Numbered from the stretch's first letter, positions 12,034-23,352 are shown. The stretch: DNA of 44,677 nt from Nymphaea colorata (GCF_008831285.2 NW_022204638.1:1-44677); one strand, 5' to 3'. A program made the numbers and translations. Notes: a model not told the origin generated them from the sequence alone.

Positions 12034-12327
12034 ATTACTTGGGAGATGAAAAGTCATGTCTCTTAAGGGATGAAAAGTCAGGTATGTTGAGAAATGTCAA
12101 TTTAACAAAGAATATTTTCCTGCTAAGGATATGCTAGGTGGTAGCTAGGCTACCTACTTTTATTCCAAAAAAACAAAAAATATCAAGAGATCAAAAACTT
12201 TTTCACACATCAGGCACTAAGTGAAACACAATGATGAGAAAAAGCAGCTAGACCAATTAACCAGTATGAAGCTTCACGTCTAGGAAATTATATCTGCATA
12301 AGACTCTCCTTCTTTAGAATTTACTAC

Positions 12328-12425
12328 CCTCCCTCTGCCCCCACCCAAAAAAAAAAAAAAAAATTATACCGATTGTGGCAAAGCTATATTGGTGAAAAGT
12401 AACCCTGGTTGTTGCAATCCATCAT
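12328..12425. mobile_element. damaged right-arm counterpart of the CACTA-like remnant
   Basis: At the place collinear with 8310-8571 this arm reads CTACCCTC, an A17 run, then TTATACCGATTGTGGC and CTATATTGGTGAAAAG. It keeps the element end wording but lacks most of the middle. The insertion therefore predates the duplication, and the deletion came later in this arm. Confidence 0.45.
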
Positions 12426-14206
12426 GAATGAAAAAACAAAACCAAATGTAATAGTAAAATTTTATAAAGTATTTAAATAATGCATACATCTAATTAAAAT
12501 AAAGCTACATCAGTATTTGTAGCAGGCCACACCAATTCTGATGCTCATCCCTGTTCCGTACATTGAAGTAACTACATATACTGTTGACACAATTCAAATT
12601 CTATAAGTTGCCATTTGAATGCAAACAGTCTTAAGGCTGTAAGAACAAGAATTAATCAAAGTTGATATAAAAAGAGCATATGAGAAGCAAACATAAATGT
12701 ATTTCTGTACTACCTCAATAGCAGAAGTGATAAGCAATGTGTGAAGTACACAACAATTTCCTAAACAACATTTTTGAGCCTTCATCACCAATAGCTAACT
12801 TTCTTGTCATCAAATTGATGATTTTGTAACAAATTTTACTAATGCAGTCTGTAAAAAACAAAAAAAAAAGTGAAGGCTGCATAAAAAAATTGCATTAAAA
12901 AATTTGTAGAGACCACCTAAAATTTAGTAGATTACATATTTCATAGCTGAAATTTGAAACATAACCAACGTAGAATTAGCTGATTACAATCTTAAATGCT
13001 CATGATGATGGCTCTGTAGCCAATAGAATGGTGTTCACTAGATAGGTTGGTAGATGATGCCTTTGATTACAATTTCTCTTGAATGAACTTCAACCCTTTA
13101 AAGACATGAATAATGCTCAAGATGAAGGCTCTATAGCCAATAGAATCGGGGTAGAAGTTCAGTAGTTACGGTACTGGTGATGCTTCTTGGGTTTGAGAAG
13201 CAGAGCAAGAAACCTGCAACAAATGATAAAAAAGCAAACCCTTGAGCACCAATAGGTAGGAATTTGATCAATGTAAGACAACATAATTACTTTCAAATAA
13301 TGAAGTTAAATAACACATGATAGCTACCTGAAGTGATCTATGGCAAAAGAAAGTGATGCCAATATTCCTATAAACAGTCCTCTAGGTGCCTTTTTGATTC
13401 ACTTCCAAGTGCCATAAGAATATAAAGAAATTAACTACCAGCATATGAAGTAGCCGATTGCGAGTTTATCAATTGGGAGTAACCGATTCTTTTATCAATA
13501 GTTGAAGGCAGGTTGAGTTCTATGGCAACTCAGTTCAAGCCTTCAAGGTATGAAAGCTACAAGATATAACTAGCTCAACAATAATGTTAAAACTAGGAAA
13601 GGATACATTCTATTAGGGCTAATACAAACAAAGTGGTGTCAAATATTTTATATGCTTCCTTCAGACCCATCTTTATTAAGTTTTCTTCTTCCAAATACAG
13701 TTTTCATGGAAATCTTGCCGGACATCAACATATTATTCTCAAGTGAACCAGATTGAAACATCACCTTTGGATCACTTATAAGTGCTCCTTATCAAATGTT
13801 CCTTAGTCACTCAAACTTTTTAGTTTTTGCACAAGAAAGACCTTGGAGGAAGACAACATACCTGAACTTATGCTCTTCCTCTTTCCATCAACTCAGCATC
13901 TCGGAGTATTGTGGACAATGTATCAATCTTAAGTCCTGCATATGAAATCAACTACCATGAGATGAAAGTGTCACTCCGTTTTGTCTGCATTATGATCATG
14001 TTTCTTTATAGCTGGTTACAATTTTCCTTTTGGGTTGTCTTAACAATCCTCCATGTGCTACAGTGTTTCACTAGCTAATAGTTGTCCATGCTACATCTTG
14101 AACTATCTTGAGGCCTTTGAAGAGAATGTTGTTCAAAATTAGATAGATAATTTTGATGATAACCATGTTGATTCTCACTGTGCAGAACAATGTTTTTCTT
14201 TTTTCC

Positions 14207-14443
14207 AATCACATTGGTAAGACAACCCACGAGTGCAAATCGGTATCTACTTCCTCATACATCTCTTGTTTAGATGCTTATGCTCTAGGATTGGTAGTCT
14301 TTGCATCTGGCTTTGCAAATGCAATGCTTGAAGCTATAATTACACCTACGATCCTGTGGTTGAATGTCTGTCTATTTGCACCCCTCCTATCCTTAAGGTG
14401 TCGATTGAGTGTGGGTATTCATGTGAAGCAGAAAAATTTCTAA
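14207..14443 (+). pseudogene. right-arm counterpart of the unidentified coding-like fragment
   Basis: It is collinear with 6276-6521 on the opposite strand. In the frame of the left copy it begins LVRQPTSANRYLLPHTSLV and then hits TAG, with later indels. A different frame stays open to 14443, but its wording (SSYISCLDAYALG) arises from frameshifted sequence. I see it as decayed, with no known function. Confidence 0.35.
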
Positions 14444-17072
14444 TTGATTTTTTAGAAAAATTTTAAGAGAAAAGGATCTGCGAATCGGTACGAGATCCAA
14501 CCATTCCAGCCACCTTTAACAAGGGTAACTAGACCAAGGACTAAGTATTTCTTGGATCATGTACAAGTCCTTTGATGCAATTCAATATGCTTGTGGATAG
14601 AGGGTTGAAATTGAAATTAGAATTTCATTTTGATATTGGTTTTGAACAAGTGATTTCTAAATTTTTTTTGGGTAAATAAGAATGAAATTTGGACAAGTTG
14701 TTTGGAAAATTAACTTGATTTGATCAGCTATTTGAAAATTCAACTTGTTTGTTTAGGAAATTGGGCAAATTCTTTGAAAAAAATCAAAAAAATTAGCAAT
14801 GTTTAAATTGGAATCCATTGTTTCGGCAAAAAAAATGTGCCATAGGATGGGAAGGGTATTGAAAATTGACTTGGATCGTGGTTTTGACCCAAGATTTTGG
14901 ACTTTTTCTTGATAATTTTAGCAATTTTGAATTGAAATATTGGATATAAAATTGAAATTTTTTTAGAAAATTTGAGATTTTGGAGATGGAGATCTAATTC
15001 TCTGTTGTGAACTCAAGATCACTGCATGTTTTGGATTGAAATTGAGATCAAATTGTGTTCAAGTTTTTGGGAAATCATTAAGATCAATTAACAATTGTAT
15101 TGATTTTGGACAAAAGATAACTAAGATTTCTTAGCAAATAGATTAATTATGAAAGCTCTTTTTGCCAAATCACATGGTTAGGTATAAGAGATATGAACTT
15201 GATTTCAAGTGAATTCCCTTTTTAGTGAAGAATTAGGTGCAAATGAAATTCACTCTTTTGATAGAAAGTAGATTCCAAAATGTTAGAAAATATATTGTTT
15301 CCAATTTTTTTTGGCAAAATTAGGATCTGATGCTTATGTCTTCTTTTGAAACTAAGTGAGATTTCCACATTCTTATTGCAATATGACTTCTTCACTTTTT
15401 GCAGTTTGAAATAGGATCACTTACTTTTTTAAGAATGTGCATGTGTGCAATTGATTTTGGTGTGTGAATGCATGAAAGAAGGAGAGAAACTGTATGAGGA
15501 CATTCATTTGTCTCTCTCACATAATTTCTCACGATTCACCGTAAATATTCATTTCATAATCTACACATACAAAGATTGATTTTTAGTTAGAATGTAGGAC
15601 ATTTTCTAAGTGTGCTTGATATATTATTAAGTACAAGAGTTAGAGAGTCCACAAGCTTGAGATATGAAAATTATATAACTGATATTGAAATCAACCTTTA
15701 AAATATATGGGAGACGTGGACAACATCCACTTTTGTCATAAAATAACCATAAAATCAGATTTTATGTAGCAAAAAATCAAAATATCGATTCTAAGAGAGC
15801 TTGTTCGTTACAACATGATGGAAAAACATTGAAATTTTGCTAGACTTTTTATAAGTTAAGCATTTAAATCAGCAAGATCCTCTTGAAGTCATGCTCACAT
15901 TCATGTTGGGCATTCATATTGGGCTTAGACATTAAGTTTTGGAAGCTTTCTTTTCAATAAGTTTACCAATTTTTGTTGCTAAAAGGTTCATACATTCCTT
16001 GGGCGTTTTCCACACATTTGACCTCCTCTTTTTGAATAAATGAAAATTAGGTTTTGAATATGATTTTAGAGAATTTGGAGATGTTGATTAATCCCCTTCA
16101 AATCTAGAAATGTATGAATGAAACCAAAAACTCTTTAAAATGTTCTTAGGGTACCAGTTTTGAATGAGATTAGAACTTATCTATATGCATGTATATCTAC
16201 CTGTTTTGCATCTTATAATGAGAATATAATAAGGGGCCTCTTAGCACACAAACCATGATAGTTCATGGCTAGGCTTTTTATGTGAGAAGAGTGAAAACAA
16301 GTTTCTAATCTTCACTACCACCCTTAATCAATTAGATCATGAATGCATGAATCAAAATGAGTCAAAATAGAAGAAATTAAGAGAATGCTTAAGCAAGTTT
16401 CTCTGATTTTTGCCATGTGAGGGTGGATCAAATTTGAGAGAATTCATCCATCCCTAATAGGCCATTATGTTATATATTGCAGAAAATGTGTCTCTCTCTC
16501 ACCGTGGAACCCTCTCATGGCGGAGAGTTAAAAATGAGTTAAGGCAAGCTATTTCTGAAAGGGGTGTGGCCTTGGGACTCTTTTACAAGATAGATCCATG
16601 GGTTTGCTTTTAGAAAATTTGATTCATGCTTGAAGAATGCATTACAATGTACACTGGAAGCTCATCCTTGCTGGACATTATTCCCAGCCACGAATAAGAA
16701 CTTAAAATGAAACTCTCCCATGAATATTGAACTTGAAAATAAATAGTAAAAAGTGAAAATAAATGAAGAACAAGCTAGAATCACCCCTACCTTGTGCTCA
16801 GCCTCTGTGTTTGGAACTTGTCTTTTGCTTGTTCTCTAAATCAAAAAATCATAAGCAAGAATGCAAGTCTGGATTCGAGTTTAGCAAAGCTAAAAGAAGA
16901 GGATCTTCTTGCTAAAAATGGGAGACAAAGATAATTTTGCTACTAGAAATCCTAAGCAAGAGTCCAATGAAGTACCTTAGCTTAGCAAATCTAGAAGCAA
17001 AGAAATGCAAAAATGAGAGAAAGAGGGAGAGAGCTAGCTTGGACAATGGCAGTTGCTCCTCTCTTTGTCTCC

Positions 17073-17112
17073 TTCTTCTTCTTCTTCTTCTTCTTCTTCT
17101 TCTTCTTCTTCT
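17073..17112. repeat. (TTC)n microsatellite in right arm
   Basis: About 13 TTC units. The left arm has the short equivalent GAGGAAGAAGAAGAAGGAG near 3381-3400, so it expanded in this arm only. Confidence 0.95.
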
Positions 17113-17173
17113 CTTGGCTGCAACAAAACAGGAAGGGAAAGAGAGAGCACAAGTGTTAGAAAATGAAAATCGT

Positions 17174-17191
17174 CCCCCCTCCCCCCCCCCC
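17174..17191. repeat. C-rich tract matching the left-arm G run
   Basis: Six C, one T and eleven C, followed by TCGGGGG. It is collinear with the G15 run at 3302-3316. Confidence 0.9.
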
Positions 17192-17473
17192 TCGGGGGTT
17201 TAATATATTTTTTTTCTTTTTGACTTTGATTTTGCCTAAAATCGAGGAGCAAGGGCGGGTTGCGCCCCACTTGCTTTTTATTTTTTTCTAAAGTTTTTGA
17301 AATAGAAAAACTCCCTCCTTGGGCTGGTCCACCCTTGTGAGGTGGCATGTACCAACCAATGGTTGGTCACTTAGGTGGAAAGATGGCCATCATTGCTTGT
17401 GTGATGTGGCTGCCACATCACCCATGCTAATTCCCAAAAAAAAATTAATCTTTTCTTATTTCAAGAATGGTCT

Positions 17474-18125
17474 TCAACACTTCTAAGATGAATGCAAAAT
17501 AGCTTATCCTTCAAGTTTCCATCAACAAGCACACGCAAGAACTATCATTATTGATGTTCAAATATAGTATGAAAGACTGTGAAAAACATGAAAATCACTC
17601 AATCCATAAAAAACGTTAGGTCTTTAACTGCTGGCTAAACAGCAAGATCCTCCGGCTTTACTTGTGCTTCAGGAACTTCACGTTCTCCATATCCCTTTTT
17701 TTCCATTGATTTCCTTTCTTATGGAATTAACAAAGTTTCACCTTCTAAAAAGAACAACCCCATGTGATGGATTCTTGTATTGGACTCAATCTCGTCAAAT
17801 CAAATGTTTGGTTGTAAGAGAAAAACATAATGCATCCAGAGTAATACCTCTGTTACTATCCTCATGATTTTCAAGGGGTGAATTGAACAACACTGACATG
17901 TGGACCTAAAAAAGTGTCGACAAAGAGACAAACACAAGCATTTGCAGAAAATCATCAAAGAAACTTTTCAAACACGCATCAACAAACTTAATCTCCCCTA
18001 GAAAACACACAGATCTCTCTATAAATGAAAGAAATGTGCAAGAAGACGCTAGGCACATGCCCTAACCTCCTGAAACCAAAATCTTGTGCCAACGACACAT
18101 GCCCATGATCTATATACATGCCATG
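17474..18125. other. no gene seen
   Basis: This is unassigned DNA just outside the right arm. No domain, splice-bounded exon or repeat could be supported. Confidence 0.4.
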
Positions 18126-18192
18126 ATATATAGAGATGCTTCACGGCATACACCACTATATTTCATCGCTATAAACCATCACCGGTATGGGC
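18126..18192. mobile_element. CACTA-like subterminal repeat fragment
   Basis: It contains CACCACTATATTTCATCGCT, ATAAACCATCACCGG and TATGGGCC. These resemble the subterminal words at 8470-8571 and 34005-34140 (ATAGCGGTGA, CACCGCTATAGG, CACTGGTATA). It is a fragment only. Confidence 0.35.
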
Positions 18193-18535
18193 CTAGAAAA
18201 TCCCACATGTTCTCTATTTTCACATACATCTGTCTTCTACTTTTGCGGATATTTTTGCCCTCCAGCATGGCTCTTGTTTTTTCCAGCCTGGTTGTTGAAA
18301 CTGATCCAAGCTTCATGTGGGTCTCCATGAATTTCTGCTGCAAGAATAGCTATCTACCCTTGACCCTGCCATTTCCAAATTTCTCTATGCATGTCTTTTG
18401 AAAAACTAACCCATTTGCACATAACTCTCTCCAAACCCTTTCACCTATTTGACCAATTATATGTGTTATTTCTACCAATTTGTTCACATTAATAAATTGG
18501 AAAAAGCACTTCAAAGATTGCTAACCTGGGACATT
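18193..18535. other. no gene seen
   Basis: A minus-strand frame near 18250-18345 (METHMKLGSVSTTRLEK) looks mildly coding-like but matches nothing I know and has no convincing splice sites. Confidence 0.3.
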
Positions 18536-18670
18536 AGGAGCTCGTTTGGTAAGTAGAACAGTTTGTAACTGTTATGTGAATCTGCCATAAAAATCTTTCT
18601 AAGGTGTTCTATGAATCTACTCCATCTTTGAACCATATTCATGAAACAGTTATCTTAAGGGGATTTTGTC
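18536..18670. mobile_element. miniature-element-like repeat, copy 1
   Basis: It contains GTTTGGTAAGTAGAACAGTT, TGTAACTGTTATGTGAATC and ATGAATCTACTCCATCTTTG. A diverged relative lies at 19297-19440. GAGCTCGTTTGGT wording is common at the ends of short plant DNA elements, but I could not define ends or a target duplication. Confidence 0.4.
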
Positions 18671-19296
18671 TCATTGAAATGCCCCATCATTCCTGTAGCT
18701 GAACACTTGATGGAAGGATCCATACCAACTCCATAAGCACGCACATGTATAGGCTCATATGCCAAAAAAACATGACCTTAACAGCCTTATTCCTATCATT
18801 TTACATGAAAATGTCCCAAAAACCGCCATATAGCCTTTGAACACCTTAGGTATCTGACCTCCAAACCTAACAACCCTTAGAATTTCAAATACCATTTCGT
18901 ATTAGACCTTTTCTTCAGGAAATAGTACAATAGGATAAATTTGCAAAAACTGCATCTTTAGTTAGCATGCCTTACAAGTTACAACTAATGTTAAGCTTTT
19001 CCTCCTTCAGTAGAGAGACTAGTCTAATTGAGCTGCAAACCTTGCTACTCCACTCTTATTCCAATACACTACCTTAATGTGATTCATCCTCATGGCTCCT
19101 TCACATTAATAAATCACATGATATACGACTTGCATAGTATTTTCACAAAGCATAATATCCCTAGTCCGAGCCCAATAGCATGGTCTTGTGCCTCACACTA
19201 ATACCAATCATTTGAGTACTGGACGTCTCCCCTCTAATGATCCCATTCTACCGAATGCTACCCATTTTCTATCTAATCCCTTGTTTCCTCCTTTTT

Positions 19297-19440
19297 AAGG
19301 TATGTTTGCTAAATAGAACAATAGGTAACTATTCCATTGATATAGCTCAAATATTAGGGAAGTTTTGTGACACATGTTAAAAAGTGTACTATCAATCTAC
19401 CCCAACTTTCGGGTGGATTATGCATAGTTACAAACCATAT
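19297..19440. mobile_element. miniature-element-like repeat, copy 2
   Basis: It reads GTTTGCTAAATAGAACAATA, GGTAACTATTCC, later TCAATCTACCCCAACTTTC and GCATAGTTAC. The words and their order follow the copy at 18536-18670. Confidence 0.4.
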
Positions 19441-19444
19441 TAAA

Positions 19445-19477
19445 TGAGGTGCATGCTTCTAGGATGCATGCACCTCA
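19445..19477. repeat. perfect 12-bp stem hairpin
   Basis: TGAGGTGCATGC (19445-19456) and GCATGCACCTCA (19466-19477) are exact reverse complements around a 9-nt loop. A 12-bp perfect palindrome, TGCCTCGAGGCA, follows at 19484-19495. Confidence 0.9.
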
Positions 19478-19801
19478 AGGCCCTGCCTCGAGGCATTTTT
19501 TCTAAAAAACGCTTTGAGTCGCGTTTTTTTTTTGTGTGAGGCATACACTTCTTACAACATTGATTTGGAGGTAACATGGAAAAGCATTTCAAAGTAGAGA
19601 GACAGATGCTTTCTTTTACTTTCCCTTCTATTTTTCTGTTGAGTAATTTTTGAAGTTCTTCTTTCTTCTTGATGCAACGAGATGATTACCTCCACAGTTC
19701 TCAACTGCTTCAAACTCTTTACAACCATAGTTCACCCAGTATGACAAGGCAACTTGAATGAACTAAAAGTCTACCTGCAGTGCTCACCAAGTATGTTGTA
19801 G

Positions 19802-19930
19802 AACCAATATCATCCTATTAGGAAGAAAGCATCAAGTATTTGCATGATACAACATAACCAAGATCAACCTATTAGGAAGAAACTATCGAACAGGCGCATG
19901 TTACAGCAAAACCATTATCATCTTATAAAC
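19802..19930 (+). repeat. tandem repeat, period 54 bp, about 2.3 units
   Basis: AACCAATATCATCCTATTAG starts at 19802, AACCAAGATCAACCTATTAG at 19856 and AACCATTATCATCTTATAA at 19910. The spacing is exactly 54 bp. Confidence 0.9.
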
Positions 19931-19943
19931 TTTTAAATAGGCT

Positions 19944-20012
19944 TATTCTCTCTCTCTCTCTCTCTCTCTCCCCCCACCCCCCCAACACCACCAACACAAC
20001 CCACCCCCCCCA
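19944..20012. repeat. (TC)n and C-rich simple sequence
   Basis: About 12 TC units run into C-rich CCCCCCACCCCCCC and then CACCAACACAACCCACC. Confidence 0.9.
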
Positions 20013-20522
20013 ACAAAAAAAGAAAGACAAACCAGCACACGCTCACATTCTGAAGACTAGCTCTCAAGCAGTTCTATTGCAAATAATTTTATGCTTATGA
20101 TGAAAAGCACTATACCTCAAAATAGTTCATGCAAGTAATATCTTCATATTTCTTTTGACAAAAGAAAATGGTTGTTCAGTCTAGGTGCTATGAAATATAA
20201 TCCCATGTTAGCTAGAGTCACTAGCCAGATGCATACAGAGGTCCACTATGTGATTGACAAAAGGTCAAAATGATTCAGCCAGCCAAGAATCTTACAATTA
20301 CCTTCGCAGTGTGTTCCAATTCAGACATGCTCAGATAACTTTCACGATACTGCACACTCCACCAGAATTGCAAACATTTTCATGAGACCATCAAGTATCC
20401 TTGACACCGAACCAATGCCCAAAAAGGACTGTGGTATTAAATTTGACGAATATTTGTGAACAAAGTCTCACATATAAGCGGCTTGGTTATATGTGCACAC
20501 AGGCTAATTCAAAATGTTCAGC
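20013..20522. other. no gene seen
   Basis: No coding, RNA or repeat feature could be supported. Confidence 0.4.
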
Positions 20523-20523
20523 A

Positions 20524-20642
20524 CTATGACTAGACACCAACTCCTACTGATGCAATGCACGTTTTCTCACTGACATCAAGATTTAATTTAGTACTATGAC
20601 TAGACACCAACTCCTACTAATTTGGTACTATGACTAGACATC
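20524..20642 (+). repeat. short repeat family, three copies
   Basis: ACTATGACTAGACACCAACT followed by CCTACT occurs near 20524 and near 20593. A shorter ACTATGACTAGACA occurs near 20628. Confidence 0.85.
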
Positions 20643-20649
20643 TAAAGGA

Positions 20650-21419
20650 TGATGCCACTGCATCTTCTTGTGTGTGTATACAAAAAGCGCATTATTTTCA
20701 AAAATATGCAAAAAAAAAGTGCAAAAATGAAATGCCATTTAAAAATTAAAAAAACATATTTAAAAAACAAAAAATGAAAAACGAAAAAAACGCAACTCAC
20801 TTCACTTATATAAATTAAATTGGTGAAATGAAATGTATATGCAGATAAAGAATCACATATCAAAAGTCTGAACTAACATTTGAAGAGGTTTGATCATTGC
20901 CTATCGTATGAAGGAAGCTAGAAAAGAAAAGAAAAAGACAAAGACAAGAAGCTTTTTGGTTTCTTTCCACTGTTTATTTAGACAATGACCAATAGAAAAC
21001 AAAAAAAAAAACAAGTCTTCTATTCGATGAAAAAGGTTACCCCGTTAAATGTTTATACATGTTTATTTAGTGTGCAAAATGTGGACTAATTCATATTTCA
21101 GATCAAAAAAATGACCCCAATGCAAAAAAGGGTGTTTAAAAAATCCCACTCATGTATAAATGGATAATGTAGATGGTGGCCGTATAAATTGGTTGGAAAG
21201 GCAGTCGTAGAGAGTATACCTATCCTTATATTGGAAACCTACCTCTATGAACTGCAGGAGATGGATTGCATAGGGAATCATCAATTCGGCTTTTGGTTCT
21301 TAAAAGTCGAAAAGCTTGTAATATTTCTTAATATGCTTCAAAATTAGGCATTCCTAAATGTGACAAAAGAAAAGGGCGAGAAAAATCACAGAACAGAGAT
21401 TGGGGTTCCGGAAAAAACT
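20650..21419. other. no gene seen; A-rich DNA
   Basis: A-rich stretches occur around 20700-20800 and 20998-21012. No supported gene lies up to the left end of the transposon. Confidence 0.45.
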
Positions 21420-21618
21420 CTAGGGGCCGTTTGATGGCCTGGCAATATCCTGTAGCCACGGAGAAAAGTTTCAAATATTCAAAATTTTTCTCATTCCATC
21501 AAAGGAGGAATGAAAATTATAACCGTTAAACACGTTTCCGGAATTTTTTTTCGGAAATTTCCACCGCGAGAGGTGGAAACATTTTGCCAGTTTTATTTTT
21601 CTGCCCGTTAGGGCAACC

Positions 21619-21951
21619 ATGCATCGCCTCCCTCTCCCTCCTGCCGCAGGCCCGCAGCTGCCTCCGTTTCCTCCGTCCTGCCTGCTGGTCATCGTCTCTC
21701 TCGCCCTCCCACTCTCCTGCTCCCTCGTCGTCTCTCTCGCCCTCTCACTCTCCTGCTCCCCTCGTTGTCTCTCTCACCCTCTCACTCTCCTGATCCCCTC
21801 CTCATCTCTCTCACCCTTGCTGAAGAAGAAGCCCTCCGTCTCTTCATCTGCTGTTTGTGCAGCAGCTTCCGTGTTAGGAAACACTTATTTTGGCTCACCC
21901 TGTTACCATAGCGCTGGAATCCATCTCTTCCTCTCTGCAGCAACAAATTGA
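21619..21951 (+). other. 110-codon open frame over a minisatellite; coding doubtful
   Basis: The frame from ATG 21619 begins MHRLPLPPAAGPQLPPFPP and continues with Leu/Ser-rich repeats. The repeats come from the 36-37 bp minisatellite below, so a long open frame is expected by chance. It may be the GC-rich leader of a captured gene. Confidence 0.2.
21695..21820 (+). repeat. minisatellite, 36-37 bp unit, about 3.5 copies
   Basis: Units start near 21695, 21731, 21768 and 21805. Each begins TCTCTCTCGCCCT or TCTCTCTCACCCT, followed by CTCACTCTCCTG. It is pyrimidine-rich on the plus strand. Confidence 0.9.
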
Positions 21952-21985
21952 TGCTCGATTGCTACTCTGTAAGCAGATCTACAAG
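21878..21985 (+). pseudogene. captured exon-like piece inside the transposon (+)
   Basis: This frame opens after TAG (21875-21877). It reads ETLILAHPVTIALESISSSL, then QQQIDARLLLCKQIYK, and meets a donor-like CTACAAG|GTTTTC at 21985. Without splicing it runs 13 codons further to TGA. The wording looks like a real helical protein segment, but I do not recognise the family. It follows the GC-rich minisatellite leader, as a first exon would. Confidence 0.35.
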
Positions 21986-22614
21986 GTTTTCGTGGAAAGG
22001 TTTGTGTTTGAACATGAATGGTGAATAGTATTTAATTTTTTTTTCCGTTTCTTGCTGAATTTTTGGAAATCCCTCTTTCTATTTTGGCTCCTATGGTGAA
22101 AGAATTTTTTTTTCCCCGAGGCTTCCATATAGAAAGTCCAGTCTGTTTCTCTATCCCCTTTTTCTTTTGTGAGGGTTTATTGTTGCAGAGATCGATTTTG
22201 TTAAGTTTGTACATTTAGTAGTTGACTGGTTTCTTCGCAAATGCATTCACTTCTTAACTCGTGCTTACCAATTAGCTTGACAATTGAATGTTCCTGTCTT
22301 TTTCTTTGAAAAAGATTGGAGCTAGAACAGACTCATCAAGCTCTTCCTTTCTTTTGTCCTGTGGATGGAATCTCTCATTTCTGAAGAGAAAGCCGTTCTT
22401 TTTGATGTCGGTGTTGTTCCAAACAAAAGATTTTACTGTTTTGTTATTTACTGAATAGGAAAATGTTTTAGATACATAGCAGACAGTGAATACAAAAGAA
22501 AACCACAAGTATACTTATGAACTCATTCTAGTGTTTATAGGTAAACACCTACAGAGGATACAATGATTGGATCTGAACATCTGCTGGAAACAGCTTGCAC
22601 TCTTCAGAAAATAT

Positions 22615-22975
22615 CTATGTTTGTTTTTCAGCAATAGGATCTAAGAGTTGTATATCTTTGGCAACTTGTTCATCAACACTGGAGAGAACATGCAGCTTAG
22701 ATAGGATAAAATAACTAAAACTATTCAAAATTGAACTAAGAGCTTTTCATGAGAAGTGGCTATTGCTATGCTAGTTAAATTTTTCACTTTAAGGTTCAGA
22801 ATCATGTTAACCTCCATTCAGGGTTGTCAGCATAGCAGCTTGCCTCTACAAGGTCTACGATAAGACGGAGTATATCAGAACGATCTTCATAGCTACCTCT
22901 GCCTTGTAAGATAAGACTCAACCACTGAACAATCCCATAAGTGACATCTCTTTCATGGCATGCAACATAGAAGCT
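22615..22975 (-). pseudogene. captured two-exon gene 3' end inside the transposon (-)
   Basis: On the minus strand the first exon (22975-22812) reads [38 protein letters not shown] and [16 protein letters not shown]. It ends at a donor GGAG|GTTAAC. A 133-nt intron (22811-22679) ends at TCTCTCCAG. The second exon (22678-22615) then continues in the same phase as SVDEQVAKDIQLLDPIAEKQ, T and stop. Phase-matched splice sites joining two well-formed segments are good evidence of a genuine gene end. I do not recognise the protein; the wording suggests an alpha-helical, perhaps repeat-type, protein. The upstream part was not found, so this is probably a captured fragment with a retained intron. A live gene is not excluded. 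Confidence 0.5.
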
Positions 22976-23339
22976 TCAATGCACTATCTTCTAGAATATA
23001 GTTCACATGCATATCAATGTATTGTAAATAATACATGCACATGCATACATCATAGGGTAGTTATAACTTTCATCATTTTTGTCCAATGTCCGTAAAATAA
23101 ATTCTCAAGAAAATTAAATTTGAATTGATGACACACTTTAGAGAAAGAGTAGAAAAAACGTTGAGCAAATCCTCAGCAAAACTAACAAATTTTAGTTGTT
23201 CCCCAACTCAAATATCTAATGCTCGGATAAACCCAATCTTATTCACAATATCGACTAATGCTTTCTATGTTCCTTTTTCCTTTCACCTAAATATCTGGAA
23301 TGAGTGATACCTTGCAGACATCAATAATCATTTCTTAGT

Positions 23340-23352
23340 AAAAACAGAAGGC

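Larger units (their letters stand above)
12098..17473 (-). repeat. right arm of giant inverted repeat
   Basis: This is the reverse-complement counterpart of 2967-8789, about 450 bp shorter because of deletions such as the one in the CACTA-like remnant. The inner edge is near TCAATTTAACAAAG (12098) and the outer edge near AAGAATGGTC (17473). I found no target-site duplication next to the outer edges: the left flank reads ACTAGGTGA and the right flank TTCAACACT. This arm has its own expanded (TTC)n at 17073-17112. Confidence 0.9.

Noticed and set aside
2967-17473. Calling the inverted repeat a MULE with long terminal inverted repeats
   Set aside because: The 9-bp flanks (ACTAGGTGA and TTCAACACT) do not match, and no MULE transposase is visible in the spacer.
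19686-19814. Two short minus-strand exons (DDIGSTTYLVSTA and MVVKSLKQLRTVE)
   Set aside because: The intron between them would be under 50 nt, and the acceptor lies in a 54-bp tandem repeat.
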